From NCBI GenBank assembly GCA_902729315.2, contig LR746274.1:930001-994000 (forward strand): 64,000 nt of DNA, in the 5' to 3' direction. Below the pieces are notes generated by a model, which did no database searches, had not been told where the DNA came from, and was given only the letters and a program-made list of their open reading frames with translations. A program made the translations under genes and the position numbers. Source of the DNA: Spirodela intermedia. Its lineage: Eukaryota > Streptophyta > Magnoliopsida > Alismatales > Araceae. This document shows positions 37,111 through 50,104 of this stretch, one piece after another. How positions within the stretch are numbered: position 1 is the first letter of the stretch; every line of letters begins with the position of its first letter.

Positions 37111-38435
37111 AGGTAAAACCATTTAATAAAAATATGTTGAATAAATCTGCTACTTTTTACGTTCCCTTGCTAGAAACCATGCCCGGAGCTGACTTTTTTC
37201 ATTCCCTGCCCAAATAAGCACGGGACCATTCTATTTTTCCGCGTTTTTTTATTTATCAAGGTAGATTTTTCCCCCTGAATATTATATTATTTTTATAAAT
37301 AAATTATTGTATTAATTATCTATCATTTTATTTTTTATGATTTAAAATTAAGTGTGGTCGCTGGGTGAAGAAAATTTAGATTCTTTTTTAATTAAGTGTG
37401 TTTTCTCGGGGTCATACCTAAACACGTGGCAGTTCACACCATGACATCACCCCTGGTTCTCGCCACGTGGCTATCCCTGGCCATCGGTCACCCTTTAACC
37501 TACACCCAGGTTTAAGTGGGCCTGGTCACGTAATTTTCCACTTCACTTATCCGGGAAGGCTCTAATATATATTTTTTATTTATCTGGGCCAGGCTAAGAT
37601 TTAATGGGCCCAAAAAAACCTCTCTGACAGATCAAGAGTCTCCCTGTTCTTATGTGGACATAATGGGCCCCAAAAAAAGTATGCTGTTCACGGGTGGGCC
37701 CACAATCTCCCCGGGGTGTACCTGGAACTGTGCCCAAACTGGTTCGCCGCAGAAGCGCAATCCGTGGGGCCCGTCCGCCGGCTGTTGTCAACGTCGCAGT
37801 CTGAAATCTCCCATTCTCTCTCCAGCTTTTTCTCTCTCTATCTCTACACACACACATCCCGAGGCACAGCCCTGAGAACACCTACGTCAAGCGAATGCAC
37901 TATTATATATATATATATAAACGTATATATTCACAGCCGCACTGTAGACAAAAGAGGCACTTTTTGTCCTTTACAAGCCCCTCCGCCGTCCGGCCGGAAG
38001 CCCGCCGGCGACGGTGGCGGAAGAAGGCGGCGCCTCCCTCCTCCTCCGAGGTCGGCGGGGGGGCCGCCTCCTCGCTGCTGCGCTGCTGCTGAGCCTCGTT
38101 TATTGTATAATATATATATTATATATATTTAAGAAAACTTAATACTTCTTTCATGCTTAGAGCGAGTTTTTAGAAGTAATTTTTTATTTAGCGATCTCTT
38201 TGCTTGTTCGTTTCTTAAGTATTAAATTAACCAGGTGATCAGAAAATGGGGTTAGTGCGTATCTTGCCGTTGTTTTCTTCCATGTTATTCTGTCCCCCAC
38301 CTCCCGAGAACAGGACCTCTCTCTCTCTCTCTATCCCTCCCTCCTCTGGCAGACTACTAATCCCCGAGGAGCCGGGAGGAAGGACCACACGGGTTCCCTC
38401 TCTTCTTCCCCATCCATTGTCTTCCTCTCTCCACC
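37111..38435. promoter_or_regulatory. Intergenic: BGLU 3' end and formin promoter
   Basis: This is a 1.3-kb space between two plus-strand genes. It has ACACGTGG at 37422-37429 and CCACGTGG at 37463-37470 (G-box/ABRE type), an AT dinucleotide run at 37905-37919 and another AT-rich stretch near 38105-38130. A CT tract at 38318-38331 is in the likely formin leader. No coding sequence was recognised. Confidence 0.5.
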
Positions 38436-41056
38436 ATGCCCACCACCACCATAGTCTCCTTCTTGCCCTTTCTCTTCTTCTTCTTCTTCTTCTTGATAGT
38501 GCCCTCATCTCCCTCTCCGGCGCGTCACAGCCGGAGAACTCTCCACCAGCCCCTGTTCCCCTTCCTCTCTGAGCCCCCAACTCAGGCTCCTCTCTCCTCC
38601 CTCCCCAGGTACCCTTCTTCCACAAACCCCCTCCCCTTCTTCCCCGCCTTCCCCTCACCTCCGCCGCCACCGCCGCCACCGCCGCTGCCTCCTTCTCCTC
38701 CGGCCACCTCCGTCCCCATCTTCCCCAGCAATGAGGTCCCTCTCATCTTCCCCTCTCCCCACTCGGCGAGTGGCCACCGCTTCCTCTCCAAGACGCTCAT
38801 CCTCGCCATCGCCGTACCCGTCTTCACCATAGCCCTCCTCGGGGTCTCCTGCGCTCTCTTCAGCCGCCTCCGCCGCCGGCGCCTGGAAGGAAAGCCCTCC
38901 ACGACGGAGAGCCACCGCCTGTTCCTGGCCAGCGCCGCCGCCTCGGAGGCTGCGAAGGCCACCGGCAGCTCCGTCGCCGGCAGCTCCGACTTCTTCTACC
39001 TCGCTGCGGCGAGAGGCGGTGGGGATGGCGTCGCCGCTCCTCTGCCGCTGAGCTCGCCGGAGCTCCGCCCCCTCCCTCCTCTCCCCCACCGTCTCCGGCA
39101 GGGCCACGGCCATACCGAAATAGCTCCCCCCTCGGAGGCGGAGGAGGAAGAGTTCTACTCTCCTCGAGCTTCATCGGCGGACAAGGAGAAGAACCCCGGC
39201 GAGTCTGGCTCCCGGAGGAGCTTCCCTTCTGCTTTAATGGAGAAATGTGGATTGCCCAGCTCAGCCCTGAGCAGTCCCTCGTGCCCATCTTCCTACTCTG
39301 CATCTTCTCCATCTCCGTCCTCCCCAGAAGGATCTCTGCTTCCATCGCCGCCGCCACGAGCTCCCCCTCCACCGCCGCCGCCTCCGCCGCCGCCGGCGCT
39401 GAGGCTCAGGGAAAGGAAAGGTTCGAGGAGGCCCGCCGGGGAGCCTCCTGTGCTCACGTCCCCGAGGCCGTCGGGGATGATCTCCATGGCGGCGATCCAC
39501 CCCGCCGAGTCCCCGAAGAGCTCCACCGAGGAGGCGGCTCCTCGCCCCAAGCTGAAGCCGCTGCATTGGGACAAGGTCAAGGCGAGCTCCGACAGGGCGA
39601 TGGTGTGGGACCAGCTGAAAACCGGCTCTTTCCAGTAAGTCCCCGCCGGCTGGGGAGCTCCTCCGCCTGCTGCCGCACAGCTGACCGACCGACCCTCCTC
39701 CGTGTTCCAGGTTTAATGAGGAGATGATGGAGGCGCTGTTCGCCGGCGCCGCCGCTGGCCGGGCGGCGCCGCCGTTGCCCTCGCCAGGAAGGGAGAGGAG
39801 GCTTCTCGATCCGAAGAAATCCCAGAACGTCGCTATCCTGCTGCGGGTGCTGAACCTCACCAAGGAGGAAGTCTGCGGCGCCCTCCTGGAAGGTGGGTCG
39901 CTCAATCCTTCTTCTTCTTCTTCTTATTCTTCTACACCGGAAAATTAGGGTTTTGGTCCTGGTTCAGGTGACGCGGAGAGCTTGGGCCCCGAGCTGCTGG
40001 AGACCCTTCTGAAGATGGCGCCCACCGGGGTGGAGGAGGCGCGGCTGAGGGCGCAGGGAGACGACGACCCCTCTTTCAAGCTAGACCCCGCCGAGAGGTT
40101 CCTCAAGGCCGTCCTCGACATCCCCTTCGCCTTCAAGCGCCTTGAGGCCATGCTCTACACCTCCCGCTTCGACTGTGACGCCGCCACCCTCTGCGATTCC
40201 TTCCAGACCCTCCGCGTAAGCCACAGTGATAGAGAGAGGGAGAGAGAGAGGGGTCTTCTTCTTTCTTTCTTTCATTCTTTCTTTCTGTCTTATTCAGGTG
40301 GCCTGCGAGGAGCTGAGGGGGAGCAGGATGTTCTTGAGGCTGCTAGAGGCGGTGCTGAAGACGGGGAACAGGATGAACGTAGGAACGAGCCGCGGGGGCG
40401 CGAGGGCCTTCAAGCTCGACGCGCTCCTCAAACTCGCCGACGTCAAGGGCGCTGACGGCAGGACCACGCTGCTGCATTTCGTCGTCCAGGAGATTGTGCG
40501 GGCGGAAGGCGCCCGCCTCGCCGGCGGCAGCGCCGGCGGGGCCGGGAGCCTGAGGGAGGAGTTGCAGTTGCGGAGGGTGGGGCTGCAGGTGGTGGCGGGG
40601 CTAGGCGGGGAGCTGAGCAACGTGAAGAGGGCGGCCGCCATGGACGTGGAGGAGCTGCGCGGCGGCGCGGCCGAGCTCGCCGGCGGTGCCGGGAAGGTTC
40701 GGGAGGTGCTTCGGCTGGACGGCGGAGGGAGGTTCCGGGATGCGATGGAAGGGTTCTTGAAGAGGGCGGAGGATGAGATTACGAGGATTCGGGCGGAGGA
40801 GAGCGCCGCCTTCTTGGCCGTGAAGGCGACGGCGGAGTACTTCCACGGCGAGGAGGCGCACCCGCTGAGGATCTTCGTGGTGGTGAGGGACTTCCTCGCG
40901 GTGCTCGACAGGGTCTGCAAGGAGGTGGGCTCTCCCCGCCTGCCGCCGACCGCCGCCGGCGGTCATCCTCCGCCGGTGGCGGCGGCGGCGGCGGCGGCGC
41001 CGGGATTCCCTAGGTTTTACCTCGCGGAGGAAGAGCACGGCTCGGGTTCGCCCTAG
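38436..41056 (+). CDS. FH: Class I formin (FH1-FH2, membrane-anchored), 4 exons
   Basis: Exons: 38436-39634, 39711-39892, 39968-40215, 40298-41056; 2388 nt, 795 aa, phases close. It is an actin-nucleating formin of the plant plasma-membrane class. The order is a signal peptide (residues 1-25 with a Phe run), an extracellular Pro-rich region (about 60-90, possible wall contact), a transmembrane helix (about 120-142, [17 protein letters not shown]) followed by RLRRRR, a Ser-rich linker, an FH1 proline run (about 310-325), and FH2 from about residue 369 ([11 protein letters not shown]) to about 775. FH2 landmarks are [48 protein letters not shown] and [11 protein letters not shown]. The ATG has the context ccaccATGc. 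The exon number is typical of class I. Codons are strongly GC-rich. Confidence 0.93.
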
Positions 41057-41367
41057 AGAAATGGAGGAGCTTCTTTTTTGTGCCCGGAGACTGCTGAAGG
41101 AAGACGTGTACATCTCCAAGTTTTCTTTTCTGGATTCAGGAAGAACCCTATAATTTTACATTGCGGGGAGAGTACCAGGCCGGTGTAGATACCATCGTTG
41201 CCGGTCTATCGAGAACACTCAAGAGGGTAGCGCCATTTTCTAATTATCTCCATCTCCATATTCATCTTCTTCTTCTTGATTTGTATAGGGTTTTAAGGGT
41301 TTGACAGGGACAGTCCAAAACTCTGCGAGAGGCGGGGGTGTGTGATGGCGATGAGGCTGCCCGGTTC
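41057..41367. other. Short intergenic gap, convergent 3' ends
   Basis: The formin (+) and ILK (-) genes end toward each other across 311 bp, which must hold both 3' UTRs. A minus-strand open frame running through here is read-through past the true ILK splice site. Confidence 0.6.
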
Positions 41368-41647
41368 TTATTTCCTGCAAAACATTTCGATACGTTTGGT
41401 GGTACGGTAGATAACAGTGTACGTGCATGTACCCGGTAGACAGAGAGAGAGAGAGAGGGTACCATGGCAACTTGAAGTTATCTTTCCAACGTCCTTGCTT
41501 GGTACAGGCTGCGTGGACCTTATCCAGGCGGGTGATTATCTCCGAGAAAGTCGGTCTCATCAGAGGTTGGGGATCCCAGCACTCTTCGATCAATCTGTGT
41601 AAAGACAACAAAATTTGACTTTGACTTTATCCAGTAGTCATATAGTC

Positions 41648-41686
<39 letters not shown>

Positions 41687-44600
41687 GGTCAAAAGCCGTT
41701 GACACCATGAGTCAGCGGTGAAAAAATTTAGCTTTTTCTGCGAGGGAAGGGATCTCACTCTTTCAGGTCCGGAGGGCAACTCTTCGATTTGGGCTTGAAA
41801 GACGGTCGCAATCCGTCCGAACGAATCATCTTTGAGGCGTCTTCCGGGCTCTTCGGGTGAAAAGCTGGCGCTCCTTCGATCATCTGGAAGAGCAGAGCAC
41901 CTGACGAATTAGCTTCGTAAAATAAAAAATAAAAAATAAAAAAAACCTCGTTGCTAGAGATCGGACCAACTAATAAATAGTATATGTGTTGATATTGACG
42001 AACCTCATGGAGGATGAAACCGAAGGAGAAGGCGTCGACGCTTCTGTCAAAGACCTCGACCTCGAAGACCTCCGGAGCCACGTAGGGACCTAACCACGAG
42101 AGAAGGGAAGATCACAGGGGAGAAAGCAATAGAAAAGAGCACAGGGGCATCCGGGGAAACGGAAGATCTTGCGGAGAAGGCGACGGCACGAAAATTGTCA
42201 GAAAATCACGTACTTGAGCCGTCGATTTGGGCTTCTGGATGCACGAGTTTGGCTTTATCAGGAGCTACTGTCATCATCTGGATCAGACCGAAGCCTGCCA
42301 CCTTCAGTTGGCCTCCGCTATCCAGAAAAATATTTCTGGCACCTTACCAAAACTTAGAATAGTAAAGAGCAGCGCATGCCAATGCGAGGAAAGGAAAGCG
42401 GATCTGCACGTGTTTGCTCATCTAGGTTAGAAGACTGCATTTGGTGATCTTACTTTGGCTTTAGATCGCAGTGGATGATTGGATCTGGCTTGCATTCGTG
42501 AAGATAGTTCATTCCCCTGACACAAAGAACAGGGTAGATGGTACTCAGTAGACAAAAGAGTCTGAACACGAGCAATTGACCCCGAAGGAAATGTAAACTA
42601 AATGATGATATTTGACGCATGATTTCCCTGGTCAGTGGAGGAGGGGAAGAGTGGACAAAATCTTCGACAGTACGTGAAAATTTTAGGTAAAATTAAAAAA
42701 ACTTAAGAGAAAAAAATCTTGATCTGAAGACATCATATCATTTATTTGTATGCATTTTTCTGGCCGGATTTTTTCATCTTGAGGGTTATAATTAAAAATT
42801 GCCATCTATTGACTAGTAGAAGGTTACTTGAGAGTTCATTCCACATGAGAATGTAATATCCACGGTATGTAACCTTCGATCAACTACTCAGTGAAATAGA
42901 CAGTACCTCGCAATATCAAGGGCAAATCTAAGTACTTTGTGGGCCTGCAGACGTCCTTTCTTCTGAAGGTAGCTATGAAGATCACCCTGATAGTATTTAT
43001 GGTCAACATAAGCCTTGTAAACAGTTTCAACTGTTTATGAACATAAATAGGAAAAATGAAAAAAAAAGCACTCAATATCCTTTTAGTAACTTTGAATTCG
43101 TAGACAATAAAATTGAATAAAAAGAAATTAATCCAAGTGGAATCCATATTGTTCTGCGCAGTAAAAACTTACTCTCGGGTGATACTCAGAGACGATCATC
43201 ATTGGTATATTTTGAGTAACAGCTCCGACAAACTGGATTACATTAGGATGGCGAACCTTTTCCAACAGTGTCAACTCGTGCTTGAAGGCATTTCTGTCGA
43301 AAAAAGAGCAAAACTGGTACAGACCTATGCATTCATTAAGTGACTAACATAATTCTCATGCTTTGCATCATATGCCATTTGAATTTGTGCGTCTGCCATT
43401 CTACATGATCGACAGAGTATACCATTTGAATTAGTAATGCGGGTCTGCCATTGTACATGAGCGACACTGTATACAAGAGACTGTACATCAAGGAAGGGAA
43501 GACACATGGTAAACTATAAGTTTAGCATTATACATGTTTTCCAAGTCAGAGTAGCTTTCCTTGTCAAGTATCTTCACAGCAACTTTTGTCCCATTCCATT
43601 TGGCCACTTGGTAGGTACCCTGTGCAATAAAGAAATTGCTCCTCAGATGCAAGAAATATTGTTTCTAAGGAACCACGGAAATAATAATCCAACCGCCATT
43701 ATTTAAAGAAAAGCATTCTGCAGAAATATCATTCAACCTAAAAGTTTTCATTTAAATACGAATCATGAGGCTTCAGTAAACACACTAGTTGATATATTAC
43801 ATGGAGGAGACTTGAGAAAAACAGTCGACTGTCCCTTGTTCTACGTATTAGACTTTGGCTTTAAATTTCCTACATTGACCTCATTATAAAGTTATTTTAA
43901 TTTACCATGAGTCAACTATCCACGAAAAAAGGGAAAGAAAAACTTGCGTCATTTTCTTTCAACGAAAATCATAAGAGGAAAGGGCAGCCCTGGACAAAAA
44001 TACGTTCATTTTTTTTCTGGATCGCAGGTTGGTGGGGGTACCGAGCCCGAGATGGCGATGAAATGAAAATTTCATTTTATGCAGGTTGCGTAAAATTTCT
44101 AATTTCAGTTCCTTTATATCACAAATGCAGTACAGCAAGGCATACCTTTGCAATCCCTTCACCTCTGCGAAACTGAAGCTCCCCTGGATTGAGTTCATAT
44201 TCTGGAATTTCTTTTGAACTTGAAACAGCCATGGGAGTCTTTTTTGATTTCTGAAGGCGAACGTGAAAATGGGTTAGAAAATTATGCAAATAACTAAAGA
44301 TAGAGTAACCGTGTTTATAATTTAGAAAGATGAAAAAAGTAATACAGGAACATTGGCTCCTTTAGCTCTCAACATATTGTAGACTTCAATGTTTCCATAG
44401 TACTTGGCATCAGCAGCAGCCTGTAACGTAGTGTAGCGTGACATTATGCAAGGCAATGAGTACTGTCAAATAACTCTGATGAGGACAGATGTCCATCTTC
44501 GACTGCATAAAATAATCTTTGAAAAAAAAAATAAACTACTCTTAAGAAAGACTTGGTAAACGGCTGATTCGCTCAATGGCTATATGCGGAATAGCAATAC

Positions 44601-45345
44601 CACTGAATTCATGTACTTTTTATTTCATCGTCGAGTATCTAATTTGTTTTTCCCTCAACGGAAATATTACGCACGAGAAGTAAGACGACAAATAACTGAG
44701 TGAGGGAGTATTGAGATGGTTCACTCAAAGAGAAGGTCAATAAAGCGGGAAGCTTCCTTAACCAAATGATCCTACCAAAATCTGAGTGAATTTGTGATGA
44801 GTCTACTATGGTTATATACAGGTGTTCAGTATGACCCGATACATTTGTTTCGGCAATGAAAATAAAGAAATGACATCTCGTCTTTAAAAGGAAGTATAGA
44901 TGAGCATGAAGTGAAAACTCACCGTGCTACCCCAGCGGTCTCTTGCGTCGATGTTTGCCTTTCGACTCAGTAACAGCTTCACAACTTCAATATGCCCTTC
45001 ACAGGCGGCAATATGTAGAGCAGTCCGCCCGTCCAGATCAATACTATTGACATCGGCGCCTTCATTCAGCAAGTCCTCCACTCCCTTGACATCTCCCTTG
45101 CAAGACATGAACAGAAGTTGCATCGTGAAGTCCAGATTCTCGGGGACTGTCAGCTCTTCCCTGACGGAGCTCCTATGATTGGGATCGAGCGATGACTGTC
45201 GCCCAAGGGTAAAGCGCGAGGCATTCATGCTATTCCTCCGGTCGAGGGACGTCTGCGGCCGGAGGTTGTACCTCTCGTTTTTCCTCGCGGATCCGGCCGA
45301 GAACTGCTGCGAGAGGCCCTTCCTCAGGCGCGCCGCCGTCTCCAT
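41368..45345 (-). CDS. ILK: Plant integrin-linked-kinase-like ankyrin (pseudo)kinase, 12 exons
   Basis: Exons in coding order: 45345-44923, 44420-44346, 44250-44146, 43619-43534, 43293-43173, 42986-42907, 42516-42454, 42335-42214, 42089-42004, 41883-41759, 41594-41463, 41374-41368; 1425 nt, 474 aa. This is a Raf-like MAPKKK of the C1/ILK group with N-terminal ankyrin repeats (about 75-165, GRTALHIAACEGHIEVVKLL) and a kinase fold. K217 is the ATP-site lysine (VAVK). The catalytic loop reads HCDLKPKN (H312-N319) and the DFG motif is GFG (332-334), so activity is likely reduced or metal-unusual, as known for plant ILKs. The last exon is 7 nt, giving the family ending KLPWK*. ILK1 in Arabidopsis acts in immunity, potassium and osmotic responses; a role here is inferred. 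Confidence 0.93.
41441..41458. repeat. (GA)n tract in the last ILK intron
   Basis: Nine GA units within the 88-bp intron 11 of ILK, directly after its donor; on the sense strand this is a CT run. Confidence 0.85.
41653..41682. repeat. (CT)15 microsatellite in ILK intron 10
   Basis: Uninterrupted CT dinucleotides between exons 10 and 11 of ILK. Confidence 0.9.
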
Positions 45346-46404
45346 CCTTCAAGGGAAGGATCCAGGGTAGGGAAATCAATCCAGAGAGACGACTATGAGG
45401 ATCTGATCTGCCCCCTTCAGCAGAGCTCGGCCGGCCGATTCCCCCTCCAGAGATGGCGCACTACATCTCCCGAGAAACGAAACCCCTGCAAAGATCTGCG
45501 AGGACGGGAGGATCCAAGCGAATTTCCAACCCCACGGATAGATCCGAGACGGAAGAATCGGAGGAAGACGAAGAGGGAGCGATTTGTGGAGGGGCGCCTT
45601 CAGCGCCCGCCGCTTCCAAGAGATTTCCGGGGAGAAGGATATTTATAGGAGACGGAGAGTAGCCATCAAAATTTGAAAAGATCGTTACGTGGGGAACCGG
45701 AACGATCTTGGCACCTCCCGGTGAACAACCTGTGACAGTGTCCGCCACGCCTTATCATCACCGACCGCGCGTGACCGCCCACTACCCGTTTGTCTGTTTT
45801 TCCCGCGTCGCCAATTAATCAACGGGCCCGGACAGCTACGGGGGCCTGAATAACCGGGAACCCCGCACCGCGTCTCGCACGGCGGCGCGCCGAACCCGGT
45901 GGGAAGGTTTACGAAACCACTAATATAAAATTTACCCGGCTAGTATTATCGAAAATCTAAAATAAAATAAAAAAATAATTTTGGGATTTTTTAATTTATT
46001 ATCCAAAAAAAGCTCGTGTCTTTCATTCACCCTTATTAAGGAGGGGATTTATATCCACCACCCAGATACTCTATTTATTTTCAGGGCAATATGTGAACAT
46101 ATTTTCATATAAATTAAATAATAAATTTATAATATATTGGTCAACTTTCATACGAGACAGAGAGTGTGAGCTAGTGAGTGATTGACCTAGTTTATTAGTT
46201 TAACCAAGTTTATCAACTGAGGCTGAGTCATCAAGTGAGCGAGGGAGAGGGAGATTGGAGAGAGAGAGAGAGAGAGAGAATAAAAGAAGTAATGAGAATT
46301 GACTTTAAATGACAGTCAGCAAGATGAGTACGTTATCATTTCACCGCCCACGGCACTACGACTTCAAGGGATTAGTAGCCAGCGTCAAGCTATTGTTGCT
46401 CTTA
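45346..46404. promoter_or_regulatory. ILK 5' UTR/promoter and flank of the retrotransposon
   Basis: About 300 bp next to the ILK ATG are GC-rich and probably transcribed leader. Beyond 45900 the sequence becomes AT-rich, with a GA microsatellite at 46258-46279 just outside the retrotransposon edge. The open frames in it look accidental. Confidence 0.5.
46258..46279. repeat. (AG)11 microsatellite
   Basis: A pure AG repeat about 125 bp before the outer 5' LTR. Confidence 0.85.
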
Positions 46405-46670
46405 TGATAGGCATGTAGGGACATATATGTAATATATATACTTTATAAAGGTTGTCAGACATTTTGTAAGGGTTAAAAGGACCTTTCAATGGTGGGTTAG
46501 GACATCGAGTATTTTGGGGAAGTCTTGACCGGAGAGTTGCAGCCCTCTCGAATGACCATGAACCTAACTATGGTTCCTTTGGGGCCCATTCCATTCCTTC
46601 TTCTATTAAATTAAATATTTTCTCCATCTTGTATTGCCTATCTAACCTAGGAGAATTTGGAACCCTATCA
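46405..46670 (+). repeat. 5' LTR of the outer element
   Basis: This 266-bp copy shares with 57653 onward the blocks acattttgtaagggttaaaa, ctctcgaatgaccat and ttccttcttctat, in the same order. It ends two bases before the primer-binding site. Confidence 0.8.
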
Positions 46671-48116
46671 TTGGTATTAGAGACTTGATGAATTAAGGAG
46701 TAACGGTGAACTATGGCACCAAAATTACATACAACCAGTTTGATAGTATCGAGATGAGATTGAGGGAAGTATGTGAATGTTTGGCCCAAAGTTGGCACAA
46801 AGACTATTGGTTTGGAGTAGATTGTGATGAGCTTAGCCCAAAATGTCACTTAACTCCTCCAAAGCTCAAACAAACATCAAAAGAGTGACCAACTAACAAC
46901 AATAGGTGTCGTTGCATAGGTGATCTCAAGGAGCAACAATAGAGGCAATGGCACAAGGTGATCATCACCAGCTAAAAAGGAATTTAGCATAAGTTATTGT
47001 CATCGACCTTATAAGAGGACATGCAAGAGAAGGTGGATTCATATCTTAGGTAGTGACCAAGTAGCAGGAAAGACAACTCAATGACTATATATGTTTTACC
47101 TTTGACAAGTCTAATATGAGATGTTGTATATTCATGAGAGAGCTCTATTTCTCAATGAACAAGATGTCAGAGGTAGAGTGTCTAATGATAGTAGGGTTAG
47201 TTTTGAAGATCAAGTCTTCACATGGTTTAGATGAATGAAATCTAAAATATCATTCACAACATGAAAGGAATTAAAGACCCAAATACTCAAGAGATTTCAA
47301 TTATCTTAAGAAGCTATTTTATGTGAATGGTTTTTGGGACTTAAACAACTATCATAAAGTACTAGCGGAACTTCAAGTTGATTGTCTCATCCTTATGAGA
47401 GTTATCGAAATAAGTCATGAAAATTACTTTTGTCAAAGACTTGAAGTCATAAATTCAAGTAAATATTCAAGTTATGAAACTTTAATGCTAACGTAGAAAT
47501 AACTTAATTAATTGAAGGGAAAAACCAATTGATCAATATAGCTCAAGAAAGAGATAGAGTGAGACCTCTACAACTTCACATGTGAGAGAATAAATTCTTT
47601 CTCAAGATCATAGAGATAGACTACATTCATTGATGGTATGAATACTTTAGAACCATAATCATAGAGGGGTAACAAAACAACAATTGTACCTTACTAAGAT
47701 ATGGATCCACAAGTCAAGACAAAATAGATTATGTTTCTCCTGTGACGAGAATCTCATAGTAAACCATATATATAAAAAGTTATAGAGGATGCTAGTCCAT
47801 GAAGATGACATGGAAGAGAGTGGTGAAGGAAAAGAGTTATATAACAAAAACCATTAAGAATCAAAGGATGAAGATGGACCAATAGAGGTCACCAGTAAGA
47901 TAAAATTATCTTTAAACTCAATCATGAGACTCATTGAATAAAACACTTCAAAGTTAAAAGAATCTTTGATATTTATAGAGGTATTAAATAGATTATGAAG
48001 TCATCCACAATTTCATTTTAGAAGAGATGGTGGAAGAGCATCAACTACTTTTGTTAATTACTACTAACTATGGGATAATGTTACCAAAGATCTTCAATAG
48101 GAGCTGACCCTAGTGA

Positions 48117-49740
48117 TAAGTCTTCATTATCATGAGTTAATAATTAGTAAATAATATAGTTTTAGCCTTAACTCATAATAAATAGACTTATATTTGTGTT
48201 AAAGTGTGAAAAGTGGTTTTCAGTTGATTAACGTAAATTTTTAAGTAATTATGTGATTTTATACGAATTTATATGATTTTTACAGTCTTATTTTTGAGAT
48301 AAATGAAGAAAAAGAAATTAAAATAAAAATAAGATAAAATAGGGGGGACCCACTGGCTAGCCAGGCTCTCAAGTGGGTCGGAAGCGCAGTCGGAGAGTAG
48401 CCGCGAGCAAGGGCTCGAGCGGCTTGAATCGATGGGGGCACGTGTGCGCTGCTCCCCTTCCACATCACTAGTGGCCAACTAGTTGTGGGGCAAAGAGTGG
48501 TCATACACACGCGAGAAAGGGACTTGATCAGGAATATAATATTACTTTATATTTGCCAGAAACTTCGGCGCACAACCGATGTGAGACTAAACCCGCGTCA
48601 CCTTCCCTAAAAAAGGGGGCAACCGGTGCGGGTTTGAATCCTCTTAGAGCCAAAACTCATATTTTTTTTATCTAATTATTGCGACTTTCTTGCAGATCGT
48701 TGGTGAAGGATTAAGCAACCAGAATCACTAGATCATCGGTGAAAATCTCGTCAACGTGATTCGTAGAGCATTGTTACTAAAATTGCTAAACGATTTGCGA
48801 TAAAAGGATCGCAAATCCATCGAGTAAAGCATCTTTGATTGATCGACGAACAAGCCGTCATCAGAAAGAGGACGATCCGCCGAGAGATGAGTAGCCACCT
48901 CTTGAGATTGTACCAGATGCGATGAAGAGCCTCCTCTTGCTGTGTAGGCTTGAGGATGAAACTCCCTAACATGCGCCCAACCTCCATCTAGCTCCTCTCT
49001 GTCAGGTGATAGCCGTTGGAGAGCTGTAAAGTCGTCGTTTTTCTGCTCTGTCGGGTGACAGTTGCCGGAGACGATTCGATGACCCATTTCATTGATCTCT
49101 AGACTTCGCAAAGAGATCTAGAGATTGTCCATGTTATATTTGTCCAAGGAGAGCCATCGAGGCCGTAGACACTGCAAAATGATCCTCCCAAATGCTCAGA
49201 ATTCTGGTGCATCGCCGATGCATCGCTGCCGCGATGTTGAAAATCTATTTTCCTGCTTTCAACTTAATTTCCGTTTCATTTAGTGATAATTTGTTGATTT
49301 TAAATTTACTAAGATATACTTTATTTCATTACGATTCTTTCGACTTTTATAGATCTTAATTTGATCAATTAAATCATCTATAATCGCTTAGGTAAGAATC
49401 ACTGAGCGGAACTCTATTTTTGCTCGATTCGCATTCGCCGGGCGCTGATGTCATCTTGACGTACGCACTCTTATTTTCTTTTTATGTGAATTTTAAATAT
49501 TTTTCATTTTCATTTTATAATATAAAATTCATAGAAAATATTATTCTTTGTAGAAAATTCTGAATAATTACCATATATTATATTACATCCCTATGATCAA
49601 CTTGGAAAATTACCACTATTTTTGAAAGTTTTATTGAATCATACTTGATATATTTGTTCAGAAATACTTCTAAATATCCAAAAATTCTTATTTTCTAGTT
49701 TTCTAAATTTTAAATTTACGTGATTTACTATACAACGACT
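48117..49740. mobile_element. Possible solo LTR or inserted fragment in outer gag region
   Basis: The stretch starts TGATAAGTCTTCATTATC and has a GC-richer core (48340-49100) unlike the AT-rich element around it. It includes the phrase cgatgtgagactaaaccc, which resembles plant LTR sequence. No protein, partner LTR or target-site duplication was found, so the limits and the nature are tentative. Confidence 0.35.
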
Positions 49741-49911
49741 GAGTCACGTCATGTAATAACAACCTGGCATACATGCAAGATGATGTAGTGCCACAAGTGC
49801 TGGCATAAGATACATGTAATGAAGTATGACACTACTACAAGTCACCATGATATTGTGACCAAACATTACGATAATGAATGATGTCATAGGCCTGACTTCA
49901 TCTGAATGAAG

Positions 49912-50104
49912 AACACTTAACCTCATACTAAAATTATAAGAAACATGCCACGGCCCCATCTATAAAGAGGGACCCCAAGGCTCATGTATGAATCACCTTT
50001 TGTTATTAAGAATATCTCTTTGGGTCATGTAAGGGTTGGTTGGAGACTAGATTACTTGGTGGTTGATATGAAATTCAAAGAAAGCAACTGACTTTCTTGT
50101 TATA
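49912..50104 (+). repeat. 5' LTR of the nested element
   Basis: It matches 54485-54679 in long blocks (gaacactta, ctgaaattataaggaaca-like, cccatctatgaagag-like, tatgaatcac, gggttggttgg) and ends just before the primer-binding site. It does not begin with TG, so the left limit may be off. Confidence 0.75.

Noticed and set aside
41240-41462. ILK C-terminal extension read through from exon 11
   Set aside because: A GT donor and an AG acceptor restore the conserved ending with exact phase, and the extension is low-complexity.
48600-48660. tRNA-like B box (gggtttgaatcc)
   Set aside because: No matching A box, acceptor stem or cloverleaf could be drawn around it, so it is probably chance inside repeat DNA.
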